Shown here: in pieces, positions 1-8,079 of the stretch
How positions within the stretch are numbered: the first letter of the stretch is position 1
Layout of the letters: each line of letters opens with the position of its first letter
DNA from: an uncultured Bradyrhizobium sp.
GTDB taxonomy: Bacteria > Pseudomonadota > Alphaproteobacteria > Rhizobiales > Xanthobacteraceae
DNA length: 64,000 bases
Reading direction: 5' to 3'
NCBI RefSeq assembly: GCF_936943645.1
Contig: NZ_CAKZJO010000086.1
Span: forward strand, 1 to 64,000
Notes under the pieces: model-generated
What the model was told of the DNA's origin: nothing
The model's input: the letters and a program-made list of their open reading frames with translations, nothing else
The model's database searches: none
Made by a program: the position numbers and the translations under genes

Positions 1-53
1 GTGTCCAGGCTCTCGCTGGTCTCCGTCAAAAACTCCCGCAACAGATCATCCAT
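1..53 (-). CDS. cheA: Chemotaxis histidine kinase CheA, N-terminal fragment
   Basis: The ATG on the minus strand at 53-51 opens a frame that reads MDDLLREFLTETSESLD before the window ends. This matches the start of the Hpt (P1) domain of alphaproteobacterial CheA, the kinase that phosphorylates CheY and CheB in response to chemoreceptors. Only 17 codons are visible, so the phospho-accepting histidine and the kinase core lie outside. The identification rests on this short but characteristic N-terminus and on the response regulator and Hpt genes nearby. The rest of a che operon would be expected beyond position 1. Confidence 0.75.
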   Translation of the reverse strand, partial: MDDLLREFLTETSESLD

Positions 54-482
54 GAGCTACGCCTTACTGACCTGAACCTGGACTTCGACGTCCGAGCCAG
101 TCTTTGACACGGACGGAAGTCCCTCCCCTGGATCGTTAGACAACCCCTTTCACAGTCCCGTTAATTTCATCCTCCGTGCTAATACGGATATTGAAGAGAA
201 GTTTGCGGTTTGACGACACGCAGCAACGCTTTTCGGCAAGACCGGCTCTGCGCCTCGGCGGCGGGGAGGCGTGAGGTGAACGGGCCGATAACAACGGGGT
301 GAGACGCGCGGGAAAGGCTTGCTCGTGAAGGACGATAGAGGTGGCCTGCGGGGCATTGAACCGAGCCGCCCGCAACCGGAGCCGCACGCGCGTTCCTCGT
401 CTCACATTGTCGCTGCGACCTTCAGGGTCTGCGCATTCGGTAAACGAACAGTTACCCCGTCGCCAGGGCGGCGCGCGCCACG
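54..482. other. Intergenic region upstream of cheA
   Basis: About 430 bases between the response regulator stop and the cheA start. The frames here are arginine- and serine-rich or very short and look like non-coding shadow. The A+T-richer stretch around 150-220 is a plausible place for the cheA promoter, but I see no convincing -35/-10 pair. Confidence 0.4.
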
Positions 483-965
483 CTAACCCAATCGTGCGGC
501 CGAGCTCATGTCGCCATCGGGACGATGCTCCGCCAGGCAATCGTTGATGGCGGCGAGCAGCGCGTGCGGCGTGAACGGCTTGCGCAGGCAGCGCGCAGCA
601 CCGAGCTCCAGCGCCATCCGCAGGAAATCGGGCGCAGGCGAGTTCAAATTTGCAAAGGCGTAGCCGGACATCGCAATCAACGGAATGACGGGCGCGCGCT
701 CGTGGAAGATCCGGATCGATTCGAACCCGCGCATGTGCGGCATGAAGATATCGATGACCATCAGATCGAATTGCCCCGTTTCGAGAGCGCGCAATCCGGC
801 TTCACCTCCTTCGGCAATCGTCACTCGAAAATTGTTGCGCTGAAGATAGACCTCGATGGCCATGCACACCATCGGGTCGTCGTCGACAACGAGAATATGG
901 CGTAGACTTTCGGTCCCCGTAAGAGCTTCCCGTTTCGGCGATTCAATAATTGAACCGTGGGGCAC
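483..965 (-). CDS. Single-domain response regulator (CheY-like receiver)
   Basis: A protein of about 160 residues made of one receiver domain. The acidic pocket is the DDD in ILVVDDDP, the phospho-acceptor is the Asp in LMVIDIFMP, the conserved Ser is in AMSGYA and the Lys is in LRKPFTPH. There is no output domain, so it would act by protein-protein interaction. An upstream in-frame TTG at 986 exists, but AAGGAG at 977-972 lies six bases before a GTG at 965, so I start there. It lies upstream of cheA on the same strand, which suggests a chemosensory or phosphorelay role. The partner kinase is not identifiable from sequence. Confidence 0.8.
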   Translation of the reverse strand: MPHGSIIESPKREALTGTESLRHILVVDDDPMVCMAIEVYLQRNNFRVTIAEGGEAGLRALETGQFDLMVIDIFMPHMRGFESIRIFHERAPVIPLIAMSGYAFANLNSPAPDFLRMALELGAARCLRKPFTPHALLAAINDCLAEHRPDGDMSSAARLG

Positions 966-1062
966 GCCGTTCTCCTTTGCTTTCAATCAAGAGAGGGATG
1001 GTCGCAAACATCATTGGCGGGACGAGAAAAACGAAGACGACGGAAACGAGATCCGCGGTCAT
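943..1062 (-). CDS. Possible 39-residue membrane peptide overlapping the response regulator start
   Basis: An ORF beginning MTADLVSVVFVFLVPPMM contains one hydrophobic segment of about 20 residues, then a basic tail. It runs 23 bases into the response regulator gene in another frame, which would allow translational coupling. No good Shine-Dalgarno precedes the ATG, and the length alone does not exclude chance. Listed as a weak candidate only. Confidence 0.25.
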   Translation of the reverse strand: MTADLVSVVFVFLVPPMMFATIPLLIESKGERRAPRFNY

Positions 1063-1403
1063 CGAGCGCCAGGTTTCAGAGCAATAATGGATAGCTGTAA
1101 GCACTCGCCCAACGGACGAGGCGGCGCGGGTCGACCGGCGTCCGATGGCAGCGCGGATGCAATGCTTCCGGCTCATGAAGGCCCCCTTACCGCTTTTTCC
1201 TGCATGCCCTTGCAGGACACGCGCCGCTCAAAAGCGAATCAACGCGCCGTTCTTATTTCCGCCGCAAATGAGACAGCCTGTCTGCCCTCTAACGGGTATA
1301 TGGACGACACTACAACCTTTACAATAAACTTTGTTCGCCGTGCAACTGAACGACGAACGGGCCCCGCGCCGATTGTCCCATCGAACCCGCCGGATTGACC
1401 TGC
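1063..1403. other. Intergenic region between divergent regulators
   Basis: About 340 bases between the leftward response regulator and the rightward Crp-like gene. The segment 1290-1345 is A+T-richer than its surroundings and probably carries the promoter of the Crp-like gene. I see no other gene, and no operator I can name. Confidence 0.35.
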
Positions 1404-2114
1404 ATGACCGCGAGCGCCCGCCCGCCCAATCAACTGCTGCAATTGCTCGATGCTGCGGATTTCGATCTGCTGCGCCCGCATCTCGCGACGGTCGAAATGG
1501 TCAGGAAGTCTGTCTTGGGCGAGGCGGGTGCCGCGCTGAGATATGTCCACTTCCCGCATGGCGGATCGGTTTCGATCACGGTGGGCCTGTCCGAAGGACA
1601 GATGATCGAGGTTGCGATGTTGGGCCGCGACAGCGCCGTAGGCAGCGGCGCGGCGCTGGCCGACGGCATCGCGCCCTCGGACGTGGTCGTGCTATTCCCC
1701 GGCGCCGCGTCCGTGCTTGAGATTTCGGCTTTCCGTGCCGTCGCTGCCGCAAGCACGCCGTTTCGAAAGCTGATGATCCGCCATGAGCAGATCTTGCTGG
1801 CGCATGCGCAGCAGTCGCTGCTCTGCAATACGATCCATCCGGTGGAGGCGCGGCTCGCGCGTTGGCTCTTGCGCGCCCGCGATCTCTCCGACAGTGGAAT
1901 CCTGCCGCTGACTCAGGAGGCACTGGCGCAGATGATCGGGGTCCGGCGCAACGCCATCTCGCTGGTTGCGCATGAACTTCAGCGCACCGGCATCATCCAC
2001 TACAGCCGGGGCCACATCGAAATCCTCGATCTGCGGGCGCTGCAAACGACGGCTTGCGCGTGCTATGCCGCGGTGAAAGCCTACCATCTCCGCCTGGTCG
2101 GAACGGCACCGTGA
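1404..2114 (+). CDS. Crp/Fnr-family transcriptional regulator (copy 1)
   Basis: About 236 residues: an N-terminal cyclic-nucleotide-binding-like beta barrel (roughly 15-130), a dimer helix and a C-terminal winged helix (LTQEALAQMIGVRRNAIS, about 170-190). The phosphate-binding cassette of true CRP is replaced by a GRDSAVGS segment, and no FNR-type cysteine cluster is present, so the ligand is unknown. An in-frame TTG at 1395 would add three residues; neither start has a strong ribosome binding site. A clear paralogue follows 180 bases downstream; both share the HPVEARL and IIHYSRGHI segments and a Cys-rich C-terminus. DNA binding is likely; the targets are unknown. Confidence 0.85.
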   Translation: MTASARPPNQLLQLLDAADFDLLRPHLATVEMVRKSVLGEAGAALRYVHFPHGGSVSITVGLSEGQMIEVAMLGRDSAVGSGAALADGIAPSDVVVLFPGAASVLEISAFRAVAAASTPFRKLMIRHEQILLAHAQQSLLCNTIHPVEARLARWLLRARDLSDSGILPLTQEALAQMIGVRRNAISLVAHELQRTGIIHYSRGHIEILDLRALQTTACACYAAVKAYHLRLVGTAP

Positions 2115-2294
2115 CGACAGAGCGAGGCCGTCGACTGTGTGCCGGCGTGAATGCAGCATTCCCAGGAACGGTCGCAGGGAGGACATCTTGTCCCAATTGC
2201 CAATATATCCCGACGTGAACATGATGGAACCTGACCTGCGCCGGGCGTGATTTCGCCCATCGCGATCTGATCGTGCAGGACATGGGAGGCAGCT

Positions 2295-3002
2295 TTGGAA
2301 ACGATGGTGCGCTCAGCCAACGGCTTCCTGTCCGCACTGCCGGCAGACGACTATGAATTGCTCCGCCCGCACCTGCGAACAGTCGATCTGCCCCATGACG
2401 CCGTGCTGGTCGAGACCGGCGAGACGCTGAAGCGCGCTTATTTTCCCCACCGCGGCGTCATCTCGCTGGTGGTGAAGCTCGCCAAGGGTGAACATGTGCA
2501 GGTCGCCATGATCGGCCGCGACAGCCTGCTCGGGACGCTCTCGACCATGGGCGATGCGTGCGCGCTGAATACCGCCATCGTGCTGGTTCCGGGCCTTGCA
2601 TCGGTGATGGATCTCGACCGGCTGCGGATCGCCGCCGACCAGAGCAGCACGCTGCGCACCTCGCTGACGCGCCATGGGCTGGCGGTCTACGCCCAGGTCC
2701 AGCAGACCGCGGGCTGCAACGCCGCCCATCCGGTCGAGGCGCGGCTGTCGCGCTGCCTGTTGCACACGCACGACCTGTCCGGCGACTACCGGTTGCTGCT
2801 GACCCAGGAGGCCATGGCGCAGATGATCGGGGCGCGGCGCAACAGCGTGTCGCTGGTCGCCAATACCTTGCAGCAGGCCAATTTCATCCATTACAGCCGC
2901 GGGCACATCCAGATCGTCAACCTCGACGGCCTGCGCCAGACGGCATGCGAATGCTACGCGACCGTGAAGGCGCAGTACGACCGTCTGCTCGGCGCGCGCT
3001 GA
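2295..3002 (+). CDS. Crp/Fnr-family transcriptional regulator (copy 2)
   Basis: A 235-residue paralogue of the preceding gene, with the same barrel, the same MIGRDSLLG replacement of the cAMP cassette and the same winged helix (LTQEAMAQMIGARRNSVS). The C-terminus again ends in a Cys-containing stretch, TACECYATVKA. The TTG start at 2295 is preferred because GGGAGG lies five bases upstream; an in-frame ATG at 2304 is too far from it. The two genes most likely arose by tandem duplication and may form heterodimers or a small regulatory hierarchy, but that is inference. Confidence 0.85.
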   Translation: METMVRSANGFLSALPADDYELLRPHLRTVDLPHDAVLVETGETLKRAYFPHRGVISLVVKLAKGEHVQVAMIGRDSLLGTLSTMGDACALNTAIVLVPGLASVMDLDRLRIAADQSSTLRTSLTRHGLAVYAQVQQTAGCNAAHPVEARLSRCLLHTHDLSGDYRLLLTQEAMAQMIGARRNSVSLVANTLQQANFIHYSRGHIQIVNLDGLRQTACECYATVKAQYDRLLGAR

Positions 3003-3132
3003 CCGCCGCGGCTCCATGGTAAATCGCCGGCTAACGCCAGTCTGCAAACACCTCACGTCCCGCTACCGGAACTGAAATTCGAATGCCGTAGACACGGAAC
3101 ATGGTGTCGCGCCGGAACGTGCCGCGCGACAG

Positions 3133-3537
3133 ATGACCCGCGATCAAGGCAGCAAGACCATGTTTGACGTCACCCTCGCCCCGGCGCCAAAGGCGCTCGA
3201 TGCCGAGCCCGCACGCGAGCCGCGCGCCTATGAAGCGCTGGTGCGCGAGATCGGTGAGGACGGGGCCGGTGAAGTGCGCGAGGTGTTCTGGAGCGAGACC
3301 TGCGCGCGCCTGGAGCTGTTCCGCACGCTCTCGCTCGCACAGCACGCCGGCAAGATCGCACGCGAAGCGCATTCGCTGAAGAGCGCGGCCGGGACGTTCG
3401 GCTATGCCAGGCTCGCGGTGCTGGCGCTGACGCTGGAGAAAACCGCGGAGAGGCTCGACGACGTCGAATTCCGCGATCTCCTGGATCGCATGGATGCGGC
3501 TTATGCCGCCGCGCGTGCGCAGGAGCCGCAGGTCTGA
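3133..3537 (+). CDS. Hpt domain phosphotransfer protein
   Basis: A 134-residue protein dominated by a histidine phosphotransfer four-helix bundle. The motif AHSLKSAAGTFG places the phospho-accepting His at residue 80. Stand-alone Hpt proteins shuttle phosphate between hybrid kinases and response regulators in the cytoplasm. The first 25 residues are Pro/Ala-rich and probably unstructured; an internal ATG at 3160 could be the true start. It lies with receiver and regulator genes, which suggests a phosphorelay, but the cognate kinase is not visible here. Confidence 0.8.
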   Translation: MTRDQGSKTMFDVTLAPAPKALDAEPAREPRAYEALVREIGEDGAGEVREVFWSETCARLELFRTLSLAQHAGKIAREAHSLKSAAGTFGYARLAVLALTLEKTAERLDDVEFRDLLDRMDAAYAAARAQEPQV

Positions 3538-3728
3538 AGCGTGATGCATTTGAGACGAAACGTCATCACGGTTCGGATACCCTTTCAGGCATAGTGTTTT
3601 TCTAGAGATCGCCGCGCAAGTCGCACCGGCCCGGGCCGCGCGAAACCCGCCGTACTTCTACGGCTTGGGATTTTTAGAGATGGCTAATCATAGGTGGTGA
3701 TAGTCGCGGGAAACCAGGAGGGTTTTCC

Positions 3729-3977
3729 ATGTTCACCTACGAGACCGCGGACCAGAAAGAGGTTCGCCGCTTCCGCATCGCACAGTTCAACGGCCGGATG
3801 GCGACGGTGAAGGCGGGAGAATCGACGGTGACCGGCTTTGTGCGTTCGGTGCTGGAGCAGGAATCGACCATGCCGCCGCGCTGGACCATCACGATCATCC
3901 CGAATGGGCCGAAGGAAGAGATCAAGCCGCTGCGTCCCGCCTCGCGCGCGCGTCCCTTCGCCGAAGATTATTTCTGA
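3729..3977 (+). CDS. Conserved small protein of unknown function
   Basis: An 82-residue protein beginning MFTYETADQKEVRRFR. It is preceded by AGGAGG at 3716-3721, a strong ribosome binding site at good distance, so it is very likely translated. It contains a segment MPPRWTITIIPNGPKEEIK and a basic C-terminus. No signal peptide or membrane segment is seen. I do not recognise a named domain; proteins like it are common in Bradyrhizobium, to my recollection. Confidence 0.65.
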   Translation: MFTYETADQKEVRRFRIAQFNGRMATVKAGESTVTGFVRSVLEQESTMPPRWTITIIPNGPKEEIKPLRPASRARPFAEDYF

Positions 3978-4027
3978 GCACGATCGGTTTTCGGCAAGCC
4001 CGCGCCGCTACCTGCGGCGCCAAGTCC

Positions 4028-4660
4028 TCAATCGATTGAATGCAGCAGTGCCGCACGGACGAGGTCCGCGGTGTTGCGCGCACCGAGCTTGCGCATCGCC
4101 TCGGCACGATGGCTCTCGAAGGTGCGCGGACTGATCTGCATCCGAAGCGCGCCCTGCTTGTTCGAGTAGCCTTCGCTGATCAGTCTCAGCACCTCGCGCT
4201 CGCGCTTGGTCAGGCGCTTCTGGCCGGACAGGCCGATGAGTTCGGCGCTCGGCACGCGTTGGGCTTGCTGTGCGCGGGCGGCCTTTGCATCCGCATCCTC
4301 GGTGCCGGCGGGAATCGCAAGGCCGGCCTTGTGAGGACCTGCAAGCTGCTTGACCAGACCGCAGACGCGCTCGGTTTGGGCCAGCGCGTTCTCCACCACC
4401 CGCTGCAGATAGGCACGATCGCCGGTCACGGGCGCGAGCTGATCGCTGTGATGCTTGATCTCGCCCATGTAGAGCAGCAGCGCAGTCAGGGGGCCGTTGA
4501 GCTCACGGGCGATGGCAGCGGCCATTTCGTCGGCGGCCTTGGCCCGGGCGGCGCTCAGGCGGACGAAATCGAGCTCTTCAGTTGGAGCGGCGCTGCTTTC
4601 GTACCATTCCGACGGCCGCGAATCGGTGGCCGTATCATTCTGTGACCCCATGTCACTCAT
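4028..4660 (-). CDS. LuxR-type regulator with a degenerate histidine-kinase dimerisation domain
   Basis: A 210-residue protein. Residues about 35-110 resemble the helical HisKA dimerisation domain, with IARELNGPLTALL where a kinase has an H-box with His before Glu-Leu. Here that phospho-accepting His is Arg. No ATPase domain follows. Residues about 148-205 are a LuxR/FixJ helix-turn-helix (LTKREREVLRLISEGYSNKQ). The protein therefore appears to use a kinase-derived dimer module for DNA binding without a receiver. Monocistronic, transcribed leftward; the promoter should lie in 4661-4760. Confidence 0.8.
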   Translation of the reverse strand: MSDMGSQNDTATDSRPSEWYESSAAPTEELDFVRLSAARAKAADEMAAAIARELNGPLTALLLYMGEIKHHSDQLAPVTGDRAYLQRVVENALAQTERVCGLVKQLAGPHKAGLAIPAGTEDADAKAARAQQAQRVPSAELIGLSGQKRLTKREREVLRLISEGYSNKQGALRMQISPRTFESHRAEAMRKLGARNTADLVRAALLHSID

Positions 4661-4986
4661 TTAGCGGAACCGGGGGCGATCTGTGGTTAACTTTTTGCTC
4701 CGTAAGACTACGGTGATTTTGACGGTTTTGCGCTAAAATGGCGACGTCGGCACAATTTGTGCTTGCGCCGGCCGGCAGGCGACCACGCAAGGGTTGAGTT
4801 TTTCGCTGGAGTCCTGGGCAAACGGGCCGAAAACTCCTTAACAGCCGCCTTCGCCCGACCTCGCCCCCCGGTTTTTACGGAATAATTAACGGCGACTTGC
4901 TTCTCTTAGGGAGGTTGAGAGCGCGCAAATGCCTCTACGCATTGGGCCCGCACGCCCGCGGGAAACGCTGCGAAAGATTGCGTGCC
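4661..4986. other. Divergent intergenic region
   Basis: About 325 bases between two divergent genes. It is A+T-rich in two places (4680-4745 and 4880-4915), consistent with a promoter for each. A leftward frame extension from TTG 4897 into the next gene is possible but looks non-coding. No repeat or RNA gene recognised. Confidence 0.4.
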
Positions 4987-6150
4987 ATGGATGAGATCGA
5001 TCGGCTGTCGGAATTCTTGCAGAGGCTGACGCCGCTGTCGCGCAGCTGTCTGCTCAGCGAACTGGAGCGGCTCGAGCTGTGCGGCATCGACATGCCCGGT
5101 TCGGCCGACATTCAGTCGCGCCTGCGCGCCGAGTTTCGCAAGGACGGATCGACCCAGGCGCGCGCCACGAGCCCTTCGCGTTACTTCTTCGCGCCGCTCG
5201 AGCTGCTCCTGATCGACGGCGCGCCCGAGCACGCCAACATGGGGCGGATCTCGCGCAACACCCTCACTCCGATCTGGGAGTGGATCTGCCGCGATCTGCT
5301 GCCGACCATGGCACGCGACTACATCAAGGCGATCAACGACCAGGTCGCCGCCAACAACCCGAAGGAAGTTTTGAAGATCGCGTCGACCTTCCAGACCAAG
5401 GTCATCAAGGTCCTCGAGAACACCCTGGCATCGACGGAGAGCGCCGAGTTCGCGCGCGGCAAGCTCGCCCAATACACCGCCTCGCGCAGCGCCTTCGACG
5501 ACGTCAGGAAGATGCAGCTGGTGCTGCGTGCCGGCAACGCGCTGCCGAAGTTCAACGAAAAGCTGCCCGAGAAGATCGCCAAGTTCGACGACGGCCAGGT
5601 GGCCCAGATCACCGCACAGCTCGACGCCTTCAAGAAGGCGCAGCCCGAAGCCCTGCCGTTCGCGCTGGCGCTGGTGGCGAGGCGCCTCACCACGCCCTGG
5701 CAATTGGCGCGTCTTGCCACCAAGGCCGCCGCGAGCAAGAGCGTTGCCGATGTCGCCGCAACGTCCTATGCCTGCGTCATTCCCATGGTGCTGGACCGGC
5801 TCGACGACAAGCGGCTCGCGCTTCGTGTCGCGCTCCGGCACAACCGGGTGCTGGTCGCCCGCGACCTGCTCACCGAGATCTACGACACCGAATATGCGCT
5901 CAAGGTGCGCATCGACGGCATCGAGAGTCACGAATGGGGCGTCCGCCTTCAACAATTGATGGACGCGATCGCAGCGCTGGTCTCCGCCGAGGTGAGCCGC
6001 TTCCCGTCCAATGTCGGCCACATTCTCGGATCGCGCCGGCTGCGCAGCCACGACACGATCGGCGGTAAGCTGACCTATCTGGCCTGGAAGGGGCGCGATG
6101 CGATGCAGGACGGCGCGGCCGCGTTTCGCAAATTGATCGGGCAGACCTGA
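4987..6150 (+). CDS. Conserved hypothetical protein
   Basis: A 387-residue, mostly helical soluble protein beginning MDEIDRLSEFLQRLTPLSR. An upstream in-frame TTG at 4897 would add 30 Arg/Leu-rich residues that look non-coding, so I start at the ATG at 4987. There is no signal peptide, and no enzyme motif that I can name. The segment around residues 70-110 (RYFFAPLELLLIDGAP, then a Trp-rich helix) is the most ordered. It is followed at once by a palindromic repeat that may end its transcript. Function unknown. Confidence 0.75.
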   Translation: MDEIDRLSEFLQRLTPLSRSCLLSELERLELCGIDMPGSADIQSRLRAEFRKDGSTQARATSPSRYFFAPLELLLIDGAPEHANMGRISRNTLTPIWEWICRDLLPTMARDYIKAINDQVAANNPKEVLKIASTFQTKVIKVLENTLASTESAEFARGKLAQYTASRSAFDDVRKMQLVLRAGNALPKFNEKLPEKIAKFDDGQVAQITAQLDAFKKAQPEALPFALALVARRLTTPWQLARLATKAAASKSVADVAATSYACVIPMVLDRLDDKRLALRVALRHNRVLVARDLLTEIYDTEYALKVRIDGIESHEWGVRLQQLMDAIAALVSAEVSRFPSNVGHILGSRRLRSHDTIGGKLTYLAWKGRDAMQDGAAAFRKLIGQT

Positions 6151-6172
6151 TATCGCGCGGCAGTCTATTGTT

Positions 6173-6222
6173 CGAGCATGATCTGTTCGGAACACCGCGG
6201 TACACTTTTCCGGATCATGCTC
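6173..6222. repeat. Bradyrhizobium-type palindromic repeat
   Basis: The arms GAGCATGATC (6174-6183) and GATCATGCTC (6213-6222) are perfect reverse complements flanking a C+A-rich centre with a TTTTCC run. Elements of this design recur in Bradyrhizobium genomes. Placed 23 bases after a stop codon, it could also work as a terminator. Confidence 0.8.
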
Positions 6223-6854
6223 TAATGCGCGCGCGGCAGGCACAGGAAGCGATCGAGAAATCGCCCTGACATCACGACCCTGAACCACCAGTACATCAAC
6301 CGCCGCGTCGTCATTGTCGTAATCCTCGACAGCCCACCACCGGCTGTGCGGAGCAATAGCGCAGCTGCAGCAACACGCGTGTGATGCGTTTCACATTCGC
6401 GGCGGCAGGCCCGGACGCGTTGTCGCAGAACCTTGGCGCGCGCGAGCCAAACATGCGCGCACAGCGCGAAGGCGAATCCGCCACTGACGGCGCGATCCCT
6501 TTTCACCGTCTTCGTCGCGCACGAGCGGTCGCGCGCTCCGCGAAGGCACTCACGATTAATCGTTCGATGCTCTCGCCGGTGCTTCGAAAGGGCACACCAC
6601 GTCATCGCTTGCCTTCATCCGCCAGCGAGCAAAAAACCGCTGCAATGTCGCGTGAGAGGAAATTTCGCATGCGCCGGCAATCGTTGCGCGCGTGGTGCTC
6701 GGGTATGCAAATTCTTTTCGAAGATTCTGTCGAAAGATTAGCTCGAGTTGCAGGGTTTAACGTTACTCAAATAATTCAAGAACGATGTGAAGCTCTCCTT
6801 ATTTGAACCCACGCTCGGCGTTTAAGAAACCGTCACGGAACGGGAGTGGTGTTG
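6223..6854. other. Long intergenic region without a convincing gene
   Basis: About 630 bases. Open frames exist on both strands but are Arg/Ala/His-rich with no recognisable domain. The first two thirds is GC-rich; from about 6690 to 6840 composition turns A+T-rich, which suggests the promoter of the EAL gene. It may hold a decayed gene or a non-coding RNA, but I cannot support either. Confidence 0.35.
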
Positions 6855-8063
6855 ATGAACGATGGGATGGTTGAACTCGTCGGACGAAGGCCTGTGACCT
6901 TCGGACGACGAAAGGTAACGCCGCGCGCCTGCGTGGCCGACAGCAAGCGTCATCTGCGCGCCTTCCTCAGCGAGGTGCTGGAGGATCTCGGCTTCGTCAC
7001 CAGCGAATGCGCCAGTGCGGACGAGCTGAAAACCGTGCTCGCCACCGAATTGCCGGACCTGATCCTGCTCGGCGTCGCCGCCGACGGTATCGAGCCCGGA
7101 CGATTTCTCGAAATACTGGTGCGCGAGGCATTTGCCGGCAAGGTTCTCGCCGTCGGCGCCCGCGAGTCGATCATCGTCAGGGCCGTGCGCCAGGTCGGTG
7201 AGGAATACGGCCTTGCCATGCTGCCGCCGCTCACCACGCCCTTCGCCGCGGAAACGCTGCGCGACCGGGTCGCCATGCTGCTGCCGGAGGAGCCGGCGCC
7301 GAGCCCGGCCGTGCATGTCGGCGAGGCCCTGCATGCCGGCTGGCTCGAGCTCTGGTACCAGCCCAAGATCGACGCGCGCACGCTGGTCCGCAGCGGCGCC
7401 GAGGCGCTGGTGCGGATGCGGCATCCGACCTGGGGCGTGGTGCCGCCGGCTTACTTCATTCCCGAGGAGCACGATCCGCATCTGCGCGACCTCTCCGAAT
7501 TCGTGATCGAGCGCGCCATGCGCGACTGGCATTTTCTGCTGGAGCAGCAGACCCCGGTCAATCTCTCGATCAACCTGCCCGCGTCCTATCTGAAGGAGCC
7601 GCAGGCGGTGCGCGATCTCTGCCGCCGCGTGCCGACGCATCCGGCCTTCGGCGGGCTGACGGTCGAGATCGACAGCGAGGAGGCGATCCGCGACCTCGAT
7701 CTGCTGACCGAGGTCGCGCGCGAGGTCGGCCTTCACAATATCGGCCTGTCGATCGACAATCTCGGGGCCAACTGGCCGTCGCTGATGGAGCTCGACAGGA
7801 TTCCCTTCGTGAAGCTGAAGGCCGACCGGCAATTCGTCACCGGCAGCGGCAATGACCGGTTGAAGCGCACGGTGTGCCGTCACATCGTCGAGCTTGCGCA
7901 GAGTTATGGCGCACGTTCGGTGGCGCAGGGAGTCGAGAGCCGCGCCGACCTCGTCGCTGCCAACGAGCTCGGCTTCGACCTCGTGCAGGGCTTCCTGTTC
8001 GGCAAGCCGATGCCGCTGAAGAAGTTTGCGAGGAGCGCGCTGACGAAGACGGTGATGGAGTGA
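6855..8063 (+). CDS. Degenerate EAL-domain protein with pseudo-receiver
   Basis: About 402 residues. The N-terminal 120 residues have a receiver fold pattern (RACVADSKRHLRAFL and DLILLGVAADG), but the phospho-acceptor position is Gly in LLGV. The C-terminal 240 residues are an EAL (c-di-GMP phosphodiesterase) domain. The EAL signature survives in GAEALVRM, and EID is kept. The metal-binding loop usually read as DDFGTG is DNLGAN, the KxD segment is KLKAD, and the final EGVE is QGVE. Several catalytic ligands are therefore lost, and it is more likely a c-di-GMP sensor or scaffold than an enzyme. The ATG at 6855 is preferred over GTG 6846, with GGGAG nine bases before it. Confidence 0.8.
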   Translation: MNDGMVELVGRRPVTFGRRKVTPRACVADSKRHLRAFLSEVLEDLGFVTSECASADELKTVLATELPDLILLGVAADGIEPGRFLEILVREAFAGKVLAVGARESIIVRAVRQVGEEYGLAMLPPLTTPFAAETLRDRVAMLLPEEPAPSPAVHVGEALHAGWLELWYQPKIDARTLVRSGAEALVRMRHPTWGVVPPAYFIPEEHDPHLRDLSEFVIERAMRDWHFLLEQQTPVNLSINLPASYLKEPQAVRDLCRRVPTHPAFGGLTVEIDSEEAIRDLDLLTEVAREVGLHNIGLSIDNLGANWPSLMELDRIPFVKLKADRQFVTGSGNDRLKRTVCRHIVELAQSYGARSVAQGVESRADLVAANELGFDLVQGFLFGKPMPLKKFARSALTKTVME

Positions 8064-8079
8064 GCGTGAGGCGCAGGCC

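Noticed and set aside
57..143. Short minus-strand frame of 28 codons ending just before cheA
   Set aside because: It begins at a TTG with the purine-rich stretch directly abutting it (no spacer) and has no recognisable content.
136..540. 134-codon minus-strand frame over the cheA upstream region
   Set aside because: Overlaps the response regulator stop, very Arg-rich, and shows no domain; treated as shadow.
4906..6288. Long minus-strand frame opposite the hypothetical protein gene
   Set aside because: Arg/Gly-rich antisense shadow, typical of high-GC DNA; the plus frame has better composition.
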